15,444 nucleotides of DNA from positions 1-15,444 of the forward strand of contig JAJYAF010000011.1 in the NCBI GenBank assembly GCA_021779655.1, given 5' to 3'. The position numbers and the translations under genes are program-made. Below the pieces are notes generated by a model, which saw only the letters and a program-made list of their open reading frames with translations, ran no database searches and was not told where the DNA came from. This DNA comes from Pseudomonadota bacterium. Its GTDB lineage: Bacteria; Pseudomonadota; Alphaproteobacteria; Acetobacterales; Acetobacteraceae. Position 1 is the stretch's first letter. The number at the start of each line of letters is the position of its first letter. Positions 7,765 to 13,696 of the stretch are shown in pieces.

Positions 7765-7783
7765 GCAAATGAGAAACATTCTT
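7765..7783. promoter_or_regulatory. Fur-box-like operator upstream of fbpA
   Basis: The 19-mer GCAAATGAGAAACATTCTT matches the Fur consensus GATAATGATAATCATTATC at 13 of 19 positions. It lies within a longer dyad bounded by TGCAA (7764-7768) and TTGCA (7786-7790). It is just downstream of the predicted fbpA promoter -10, where a bound repressor would block transcription. It closely resembles the site at 3902-3920. Confidence 0.65.
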
Positions 7784-7795
7784 AATTGCAGCCAT

Positions 7796-7824
7796 TGGAT
7801 AGCCCGCCCACATGCGGTTGTCAA
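7796..7824 (-). promoter_or_regulatory. Predicted sigma-70-type promoter of fbpABC
   Basis: On the minus strand a perfect -35 box TTGACA (7824-7819) is followed, after a 17-base spacer, by TATCCA (7801-7796). Transcription would start near 7788, leaving a leader of about 40 bases that contains the Fur-like box. The -10 is poor (3 of 6), but the -35, spacer and operator position agree. Confidence 0.5.
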
Positions 7825-7988
7825 ACCCCGCTTCCGGAATGGCTTGGTCAGGCAGCCGCCTCGGGGGGGACAAATAAATCGCGCCAAGGCGGTTCCGGCA
7901 CCCGCGCGCGTTCGCAGCGTTCACAGCGCGTTCGCGCGGCGCGAAATTCGTGTTAATGGCGCCCAGGCCAACCGATGGAACCCGCCCC

Positions 7989-8906
7989 ATGACCCTCACT
8001 CGCCGCGCCCTCATCGCCGGAACCGCCGCGCTCGCCGCCGGTTCCGCGCTGCCCGCCGCCGCCGCCGCGCCAACGCTCAATTTCGTGCTGATCGGCGATT
8101 GGGGCCGGCATGGGTGGGACCACCAGTCTGCCGTCGCCGGCCAGATGGGCCAGACCGCCGCCGCGATCGGCAGCCACTTCACGATCTCGCTCGGCGATAA
8201 TTTCTACGAAAACGGCGTCACCGGGCTGGACGATCCCTATTGGCAAACCTCGTTCGAGCGTATCTACACCGCGCCTGCTCTACAATCGCCCTGGCGGATC
8301 ATCCTCGGCAATCACGATTATCGCGGCAACGTGCAGGCGCAGCTCGATTACAGCCGCCTCAGCCCGCGCTGGCGGCTGCCGGCACGCTACTACAGCCGCG
8401 TGGAAACCCTGCCGGATGGCGGCACGGCGGAATTCTTCTACCTCGATACCTCGCCCTTCATCCGCTATTATCTCGGCACCGAAACCGATATTTCCGGCCA
8501 GGACCCGGCGAGACAGGCGGCGTGGCTGAACTCGGCCTTGAGCCGCTCCACGGCGCGCTGGAAAATCGTCGTCGGCCATCACCCGATCTACACGGCTCTC
8601 ACCGGCCGTGGCCATGATCAGCCCGATATGATCGCCCAGATCGACCCGATCCTGCGCGCCCATCGCGTGCCGATCTACATCAACGGCCATGATCACACGC
8701 TGCAATCGGTAACGCTGAACGGCCTTACCTATGTCACCAACGGCGCCGGCTCAAAAACCTATTCTCCCGGCCCCGCCGGTCGCCCGGGCTTTGTCTCCGG
8801 CGCCCACGGCTTCATGGCCTGCAAGCTCTCGTCGGAGAAAATGGATTTCGCGCTGATCGACGAATCCGGCCAGACGCTCTACGCGCAGACCGTCACGCCG
8901 GTCTGA
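7989..8906 (+). CDS. Tat-exported purple-acid-phosphatase-like metallophosphoesterase
   Basis: The 305-residue protein starts with a Tat-type signal (LTRRALIAG, Ala-rich to AAAAAP near 28). The calcineurin-like metal site is complete: GDWG (Asp37), GDNFY (Asp70, Tyr73), GNHD (Asn108, His109), GHHPIY (His197/198) and GHDH (His234, His236). The Tyr three residues after the bridging Asp is the ligand that distinguishes purple acid phosphatases and binds Fe(III), and the spacing resembles mammalian tartrate-resistant acid phosphatase. It should hydrolyse phosphate monoesters in the periplasm. I take MTLTRRAL as start because it places the signal at the N-terminus and GGAA lies about 9 bases upstream; an ATG 13 codons earlier would add an uninformative leader. 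It is divergent from fbpABC. Substrate is unknown; acid phosphatase activity is likely. Confidence 0.9.
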   Translation: MTLTRRALIAGTAALAAGSALPAAAAAPTLNFVLIGDWGRHGWDHQSAVAGQMGQTAAAIGSHFTISLGDNFYENGVTGLDDPYWQTSFERIYTAPALQSPWRIILGNHDYRGNVQAQLDYSRLSPRWRLPARYYSRVETLPDGGTAEFFYLDTSPFIRYYLGTETDISGQDPARQAAWLNSALSRSTARWKIVVGHHPIYTALTGRGHDQPDMIAQIDPILRAHRVPIYINGHDHTLQSVTLNGLTYVTNGAGSKTYSPGPAGRPGFVSGAHGFMACKLSSEKMDFALIDESGQTLYAQTVTPV

Positions 8907-8937
8907 TCGCGCGCGCCGGAACCCCGCGGCGAACAGC

Positions 8938-9765
8938 CTATTGCAGGTTCCGGTTGGGGGCCTCGGTGGCGATGGGCGGCGGCTGAGGCGCCTCGGCGAC
9001 TTCATCGGCTTGCGCGTTGCCGGCGATGACCGTGCTGTTGGCGGGTTGGTTATAAATAAATCCATAGGCGGGATAGGCCGCGCCCCAATGGCTGCTGTCA
9101 CCCAGCTCGACCTCGACCTCAGACCAATCGTTGTCAGGGGACACGTCCTGGACGGTCACGTCGTTGGTAATGGTGCCGGGCACCCAGTTGGCCTGAGTGA
9201 CGAGGATGGTGCGGCTGTCCAGCACGGCGGTGACCACGGCGACATGCCCGAGCGGCATGCGGCGAATGGAGCGGAAATTCAGAACCGCTCCCTCAGCCGG
9301 GGTATTGCCGCGTGCATAGCGCCCGGCAGCTTCCGCCCACCACAGAAATGCATCGCCAGAGAGCTGGATATGCGAGATCTCGCGCGCATAAGGAACGCAT
9401 TGCAGGCGGGAGTAATGGTAAACCGCGCTGGCATAGCGGAGATAGCGGCGATGCCCGCTGGCATAGCGGGCCGGACGATGAACACCGGCACGCGCAAGAC
9501 GGGTATGCCCATGATATGCGCCCTCGTGAGGTGCCCCCTCATGATACGCCAGCCGGTGATGATAATGGACATGGGCCTCCGAAACGCGGATCTCATGCCG
9601 CCGCGTGAGGCTGTGCCGGGTAGCGTGGGCATTGCCTTCCGCCCGCGCGGCCGGGGTTCCGGCCCATAGCAGACCGGTCAGAACCGCCAGATACGCAAAA
9701 CCCGCTTTTGCCCGAATTCCCCAGAGGCCGGGCTTTTTAGCGCCGGCTTCGCCACGTAGACCCAT
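8938..9765 (-). CDS. Secreted CHAP-domain protein with His-rich N-terminal region
   Basis: The 275-residue product has a basic N-terminus and a hydrophobic segment (about 22-42, AGTPAARA), consistent with a signal peptide or anchor. From about residue 118 it has a CHAP-type amidase domain: LQCVPYAREI (Cys123), GDAFLWW, PAEGAVLNF, GHVAVVTAV (His174) and QANW (Asn193), giving the Cys-His-Asn/Glu arrangement of NlpC/P60-like peptidoglycan amidases. Residues 47-117 hold 14 histidines, many as HxH or HH (HVHYHH at 65-70, HEGAPHEGAYHGH at 75-87), and could bind metal. The C-terminal 35 residues are Pro/Glu/Ala-rich and low in complexity. Related alphaproteobacterial CHAP proteins are often single-gene units. 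Cell-wall cleavage is likely from the family; the His-rich segment is unexplained. Confidence 0.85.
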   Translation of the reverse strand: MGLRGEAGAKKPGLWGIRAKAGFAYLAVLTGLLWAGTPAARAEGNAHATRHSLTRRHEIRVSEAHVHYHHRLAYHEGAPHEGAYHGHTRLARAGVHRPARYASGHRRYLRYASAVYHYSRLQCVPYAREISHIQLSGDAFLWWAEAAGRYARGNTPAEGAVLNFRSIRRMPLGHVAVVTAVLDSRTILVTQANWVPGTITNDVTVQDVSPDNDWSEVEVELGDSSHWGAAYPAYGFIYNQPANSTVIAGNAQADEVAEAPQPPPIATEAPNRNLQ

Positions 9766-10057
9766 ACCCAGATCGCCCCCGCAGTCCGTAGATATGTCTT
9801 GCAGCTAAAGGTGGAATGCGATTTTCGCAACCTGAAAATGATGCAAAATTACAACAGCGCTGGAGAATCGCCTCCACCGCTTCGTGAGGGTGAAATTTTT
9901 AAGACTGATTTCCTATCAGCGGTTTTTTCCGAGCCGAAATTGCGATGGATCAGATCCCCGACGAGGGCGAATCGCGTCTGAAATCGATACCGAAATTAGT
10001 AAACAAATCAAATAAGTAGTAAAGGAAAACTAAACGTCCGCATGAGCCCCGGGCAGG
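9766..10057. other. 292-bp intergenic region between the RidA and CHAP genes, with an AT-rich block
   Basis: I see no convincing gene here. A 60-codon + strand frame at 9799-9981 has no family resemblance and no good ribosome site. The block 9981-10035 is markedly AT-rich compared with its surroundings and probably holds the promoter of the CHAP gene; on the minus strand a loose TTGATT, 16-base spacer, TATCGA pair can be drawn, but it is weak. At 9905-9928 the + strand has CTGAT-TTCCT-ATCAG followed closely by six Ts, a small terminator-like shape with no + strand gene in front of it. Confidence 0.5.
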
Positions 10058-10408
10058 TCACCGGCAAGCGGTCACCATGATCTCGATCAGCCATTCCGGG
10101 TCCGCAAGAACCGCCTGTACACAGGCCCGCGCGGGCGCCGCGCCGGGCGGCAGCCAGGCTGTCCATACCGCGTTCATGGCCGCGCGATCCGCGATATTCT
10201 TGAGCCAGATATGCGCCTGGAGCAGCCGGGTGTTGTCGGTACCGTGGCTCTCCAGCAATGCGTCGATCTGCGCCAGCACGTCCTTGGTCTGTCCGGCGAT
10301 ATCCTTCGATTTATCCGAGGGCACCAGACCCTGGAGATAGACGAAACCGTGATACTCGACGGCCCGGGAGGTGATCCCGCTGGAATCGGTGCGGCTGATA
10401 CGGCTCAT
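10058..10408 (-). CDS. RidA/YjgF family protein
   Basis: The 116-residue product matches the Rid family in length and shape: VEYHGFVYLQGLVP (17-30) with the typical G-xVP segment, DIAGQTKDVLAQIDALLESHG (helix one), WLKNIADRAAMNAVWTAWLP and PARACVQAVLADPEWLIEIMVTA. Arg94 and Glu109, 15 residues apart, match the substrate-binding Arg and Glu of active RidA enzymes, which deaminate reactive enamines/imines released by PLP enzymes. So it may be catalytic, though it looks like one of the Rid subgroups rather than classical RidA. GGAG lies 8 bases before the ATG. It lies 24 bases after the lipoprotein gene on the same strand and is probably the last gene of that operon. Confidence 0.85.
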   Translation of the reverse strand: MSRISRTDSSGITSRAVEYHGFVYLQGLVPSDKSKDIAGQTKDVLAQIDALLESHGTDNTRLLQAHIWLKNIADRAAMNAVWTAWLPPGAAPARACVQAVLADPEWLIEIMVTACR

Positions 10409-10432
10409 AAGCTTGTCTCCATTGTTGGGGCG

Positions 10433-10813
10433 TCAGGGATTGTCGATGATCCTCGGGGCCGGAAGCGAGGCCGCCGCCGGAGCGCCGGCGCCCGGATTAC
10501 CATTTTCCATGCAGGCCCTGATCTGGTTGTTCCGGGCGTTCAGCGTGCCCATGCGCTGCCCGTCGAAAACATGGTTGGGCATGGGTGCCATATATAAGCC
10601 GTTCTGCGAGGTCCGACCAAGGGCGTTCAGATTGCTCTGCGCGTAAACCGCATCTGCCTGCTGGGTGCAGGCGGCAAGCTCCGCCTGCTCGGCCGCGCTC
10701 GGTGGCGGCGCGGCGGCACAGCCGGCCAATATGCCGGCGGCAAGCACCATTGCTCCCGCAACGCCAGCGCGGGAAACCCCAGCGGCAGCCGCGCCAATTC
10801 GCCTCAAGCTCAT
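10433..10813 (-). CDS. Small lipoprotein of unknown function
   Basis: The 126-residue product starts MSLRRIGAAAAG, has a hydrophobic segment and the lipobox ILAGC, with Cys32 as the lipidated residue. The mature part has two further cysteines (Cys49 in LAACTQQADAVY and Cys101 in IRACMENG) that could pair, a central NGLYMAPMPNHVFDGQ stretch, and an Ala/Pro-rich tail. I do not recognise a named family. I choose this ATG because it gives a proper lipoprotein signal and GGGGAG lies about 11 bases upstream; the frame is open further upstream, but that part is Arg/His-rich and unlike protein. It follows the small membrane-protein gene after 85 bases and precedes ridA. Confidence 0.75.
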   Translation of the reverse strand: MSLRRIGAAAAGVSRAGVAGAMVLAAGILAGCAAAPPPSAAEQAELAACTQQADAVYAQSNLNALGRTSQNGLYMAPMPNHVFDGQRMGTLNARNNQIRACMENGNPGAGAPAAASLPAPRIIDNP

Positions 10814-10898
10814 CGGCGGCTCATCTCCCCGCTTTCGTGCCCATGCCATGCCATGCCTCGCGTGCCATGCCCTCGCGCCGCGCCCGGCCGGCGAAGCC

Positions 10899-11381
10899 TC
10901 AACCTTCCGGCAACAATGCCCGCAGATGCGTTTCGGCGAAAGCACCGGTCGCCGTCAATGGCGCCAGCGCCGCGGCGCGGAGCAAAGCCGGATGAATCTC
11001 GATGCCGCCGCCCAGGCTGAACCAGGGCCGCAGCCAGGTGGCGCTGGCCATCAGCGCCACCAGGGCGAGCAGCCGCAGGCATAGGGAAATGCCGTAGGCG
11101 CTCGAAAGATCGGCCACCGTCCGCACCCCGTCGGCCCAACTCGCGGCATCCCGATCGGCGAGCAGAAGGTCCAGCGGCTCGGCGCCCTTCTGCCGGAAGC
11201 GGAAACCATGGCGCGTTGGCGGCCGCCATGGGCGCGCGTCGCCTGCCGCCGCATGCGCCGCTTCCCAGGCACGTTCCAGATGCGCTCCGCTCACGTTGGG
11301 CAGGTCAGCAGGGCTGAAGGGAATCAGATGCAGCACCTCGCCCGAGGGGCCATATTCGGTGCCGATTCGCTGGCCGTTCAC
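10899..11381 (-). CDS. Small membrane-associated protein of unknown function, GTG start
   Basis: The 160-residue product begins at GTG (MNGQRIGTEYGPSGEVLHL), 4 bases after the quinone oxidoreductase stop; no in-frame ATG exists upstream, so coupled translation from GTG is the best reading. The N-terminal half is soluble with WEAAHAAAG and GFRFRQKGAEPLDLLLADRD. A likely membrane span lies at about 98-117 (ISLCLRLLALVALMASATWL), and a second weaker hydrophobic stretch follows at about 131-147. No family is recognised. The codon use and spacing support a real gene in the qor operon. Its function is unknown. Confidence 0.65.
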   Translation of the reverse strand: MNGQRIGTEYGPSGEVLHLIPFSPADLPNVSGAHLERAWEAAHAAAGDARPWRPPTRHGFRFRQKGAEPLDLLLADRDAASWADGVRTVADLSSAYGISLCLRLLALVALMASATWLRPWFSLGGGIEIHPALLRAAALAPLTATGAFAETHLRALLPEG

Positions 11382-11385
11382 GCGC

Positions 11386-12390
11386 TCATGTCACTTGCAG
11401 CATGATCTTGCCGATATGCTCGCTGCTTTCCATCAGCGCGTGCGCCGCCGCCACCGCCTCCAGCGGGAACACCTGATGGATCACCGGCCCGCACCGGCCC
11501 TCATCGAGTTCCGGCCAGACATGCTGTTTCAGCGCCTCGGCAAGCGCGGCCTTGTCCGCCGCCTTGCGCGGCCGCAAGGTCGAGCCCGTGACCGTCAGCC
11601 GCCGGGTCATGATCGGGGTCAGGTTGAACCCGTCCACCTTTGCGCCGCCCATCAGCCCGATGATGACCAGCCGCCCGTCCGGCGCCAGCGAGGCCAGATT
11701 GCGCGCCGCGTAGGACGCGCCCACCATGTCGAGAATCGCGTTCACGCCCTTCTTTCCGGTCAGTCGCGCCACTTCCTCGGCGAAATCCGCCTCCCGGTAA
11801 TTGATCGCCCGCGCGCCCAGGCTTTCCACGAACGCGCATTTCCCGGCCGAGCCGGCGGTGGCGATCACCTCGGCGCCGCGCGCGCGCGCAAGCTGGATGG
11901 CGGTCACGCCGATCCCGGAAGTGCCGCCATGCACCAGCAGGGTTTCTCCTTTCCGCAACCGGCCGATCTCGAACACATTGGCCCACACGGTGAAATAGTT
12001 CTCGGGCAGCGCCGCGGCACGTACGGCGTCGAAACCGCGCGGCCAGCGCAGGCATTGCGCTGCCGGCACGGCCACGTACTCCGCGTAAGCGCCACCATTG
12101 CAGAGCGCGGTTACCGTCGCGCCAAGGTCCAACCCGGTGACCGCCGCGCCGCGCGCCACCACCTCGCCCGCGGCTTCCAGCCCCAGAATCGGGCTGGCAT
12201 CCGGCGGCGGCGGATAAAGGCCCTTGCGCTGCTGCACGTCCGGACGGTTGACGCCCGCGGCCATCACCCTGATCAGCACTTCCTCCGGTTTCGGCACCGG
12301 CAGCTCGGTCTCGGCGATCCGCATGACCTCCGGCCCGCCCGGCCCGGTCATCTGCACATAGCGCATTACGCGCGGGAGTGTTTCCAGCAT
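11386..12390 (-). CDS. NAD(P)H:quinone oxidoreductase, zinc-independent medium-chain reductase
   Basis: The 334-residue product has the N-terminal GroES-like domain (VQMTGPGGPEVM, AAGVNRPDVQQRKG at 45-58, LGLEAAGEVV) and a Rossmann fold with LLVHGGTSGIGVTAIQLAR (151-169), the NADPH-binding loop of the QOR/PIG3 group. It ends in the typical SSEHIGKIMLQV. The zinc ligands of alcohol dehydrogenases are absent. It should reduce quinones or related enones with NADPH in the cytoplasm. I choose the start MLETLPRVMRYVQM at 12390 because related proteins often begin M-x-x-LP-x-x-M; MRYVQM at 12366 is the alternative. The long open frame upstream to 12834 runs antisense into the next gene and does not look like protein. 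It heads a likely operon with the next three genes. Confidence 0.9.
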   Translation of the reverse strand: MLETLPRVMRYVQMTGPGGPEVMRIAETELPVPKPEEVLIRVMAAGVNRPDVQQRKGLYPPPPDASPILGLEAAGEVVARGAAVTGLDLGATVTALCNGGAYAEYVAVPAAQCLRWPRGFDAVRAAALPENYFTVWANVFEIGRLRKGETLLVHGGTSGIGVTAIQLARARGAEVIATAGSAGKCAFVESLGARAINYREADFAEEVARLTGKKGVNAILDMVGASYAARNLASLAPDGRLVIIGLMGGAKVDGFNLTPIMTRRLTVTGSTLRPRKAADKAALAEALKQHVWPELDEGRCGPVIHQVFPLEAVAAAHALMESSEHIGKIMLQVT

Positions 12391-12413
12391 TGCCCATAGC
12401 TCGGCAATCGCCG

Positions 12414-12437
12414 GCCCGCCGTCAAGACCTGGCGGGC
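12414..12437. promoter_or_regulatory. Inverted repeat in the divergent promoter region
   Basis: GCCCGCC (12414-12420) and GGCGGGC (12431-12437) are perfect 7-bp inverted arms separated by 10 bases, near the centre of the 85-base gap between the divergent oxidoreductase and binding-protein genes. Arm spacing suits a dimeric regulator. In GC-rich DNA such repeats also arise by chance. Confidence 0.35.
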
Positions 12438-12475
12438 GTTGCATCGCACCGCTCCGTCGGGCAGTTTCCGCGCCC

Positions 12476-13648
12476 ATGCGTTTTCCTCGCCGGTCCTTCA
12501 TCGCATCCGGAGCGGTGCTGTCCATCGCGGCGCGCCGGGCGATGGCCGCCCGGGCGCTGGCGGCCGGCGCCGAGCCGCATTCCGCCCCGCCCCCCAGCCC
12601 GCATATGGGCGCGCTTTTCCCCCTCTCCGGCGGCGACGCGCTGATCGGCGACGAGGCGTTACGCGGCGTGCAGCTCGCCCTGGACGCGGTCAACCAGGCC
12701 GGCGGCATCGCCGGCCGGCCGCTCGGCCTGGCCGTGGCCGACGCGGTCGGCCAAAGCGAGGCGGAATCCATCGCTCGCAACCTGATCGCCGCCAACCACC
12801 TGGACCTGCTGCTCGGAACCGGTACTTCCAGCATTGCCTATTCCGGCTCGGATGCGGCGGAACTTGCGCAAATCCCGTATATCGAGATCAACGCGGCGGC
12901 CGATGGCATCACCGGCCGCAATTTCAAGTTCCTTATCCGGATCTGCCTCGACACCACGATGATCGCGGCCCGCGCGACCGCCGCCATCGCACAGCGATTC
13001 CCCAACGCGCCGATCGGCCTGCTGTTCAACACCGGGGCTACCGAGGGCGCGATCGCCGCCGCCGCGCTCGCGCAATGGCAGGCGGCGAAGATCACGCCGC
13101 TGCTCTCCATCGGCTACGCGCCGGATGCGGCGAACCTGCACGAGGAAGTGGGCAGGCTGAAGCGCGCGGGCGCCGGCGTCGTTCTACACGCCGCCGGCCA
13201 GGACGATGTGCTGGTTTTCTTCGAGGCACTGCAGGATGCCGGATGGCGGCCGGCCGCCGTGATCGGCTGTGGCGACGGCTACGGCCTGCGCGAGACCGCC
13301 TTTGCGCTAGGCCCCGCTTTGGATGGCGTTTATGTCACCGCCGCCCCATTCTATCCCGCTGCCGCCGGCGCCGTGGCGCAGGCCTATCAGGCCCGCTTCG
13401 CCATGGCACCCCGCTCCGCCGAGAGCCTCAGCGCCTATGTCGGCGCCAGGCTCGTCTTCGACACGCTGGCCAGGCTCAGGGGCGATGCCCGCCAGCTCCT
13501 CGCTGCCCTGCGCCAGAGCAGCCTTCCCGTCGGGGCGCTGGCCAATGGCTGGGGGGTCGCCTTCGACAAAACCGGCCAGAACACGCGCGCCTTCGCCACG
13601 CTGCAACAATGGCGCGCCGGCACGCTGATACCGCTGGACCAGGGCTGA
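12476..13648 (+). CDS. Branched-chain-amino-acid-type periplasmic binding protein (Peripla_BP_6 family)
   Basis: The 390-residue product starts with a Tat-like signal (FPRRSFIASGA, residues 3-13) and an Ala-rich stretch. From about residue 43 it follows the LivJ/Peripla_BP_6 plan: MGALFPLSGGDALIGDEALRG, LALDAVNQAGGIAGRPL, AESIARNLIA, LLLGTGTSS at the domain cleft, and a second lobe with IGLLFNTGATEG, GAGVVLHAAGQDD and GVYVTAAPFYP. Such proteins bind amino acids, amides or urea outside the inner membrane for ABC import, or sense them. No LivH/M/G/F genes are adjacent, so it either serves a transporter encoded elsewhere or acts as a sensor. No strong ribosome site precedes the ATG. Ligand unknown. 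Confidence 0.88.
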   Translation: MRFPRRSFIASGAVLSIAARRAMAARALAAGAEPHSAPPPSPHMGALFPLSGGDALIGDEALRGVQLALDAVNQAGGIAGRPLGLAVADAVGQSEAESIARNLIAANHLDLLLGTGTSSIAYSGSDAAELAQIPYIEINAAADGITGRNFKFLIRICLDTTMIAARATAAIAQRFPNAPIGLLFNTGATEGAIAAAALAQWQAAKITPLLSIGYAPDAANLHEEVGRLKRAGAGVVLHAAGQDDVLVFFEALQDAGWRPAAVIGCGDGYGLRETAFALGPALDGVYVTAAPFYPAAAGAVAQAYQARFAMAPRSAESLSAYVGARLVFDTLARLRGDARQLLAALRQSSLPVGALANGWGVAFDKTGQNTRAFATLQQWRAGTLIPLDQG

Positions 13649-13676
13649 AACGACGGCACCGTTACCGGCCTTGGCC

Positions 13677-13696
13677 GCCGGCAAAACCTCGCCGGC
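13677..13696. terminator. Possible hairpin between convergent genes
   Basis: GCCGGC (13677-13682) pairs with GCCGGC (13691-13696) across AAAACCTC. It lies in the 47-base gap between the convergent binding-protein and TPR-like genes and touches the stop of the latter. There is no T-run, so this is only a candidate transcription end. Confidence 0.25.

Noticed and set aside
9424..9470. Repeated GCTGGCATAGCGG inside the CHAP gene
   Set aside because: It encodes repeated RYAS residues in a low-complexity coding region; only two copies with irregular spacing, so not a separate element.
9799..9981. A 60-codon + strand frame in the RidA-CHAP gap
   Set aside because: It has no convincing ribosome site, no family resemblance and lies in a probable promoter region. 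It could be a small gene, but nothing supports that.
10842..10869. CCATG repeated three times, plus a fourth nearby copy, in the gap before the lipoprotein gene
   Set aside because: A 5-bp simple repeat of three units is too short to be meaningful; it does not fit a CRISPR, operator or known repeat family.
12391..12834. N-terminal extension of the quinone oxidoreductase frame by about 148 codons
   Set aside because: The extension is low-complexity Ala/Arg/Ser sequence antisense to the divergent binding-protein gene; family members begin at the GroES-like domain.
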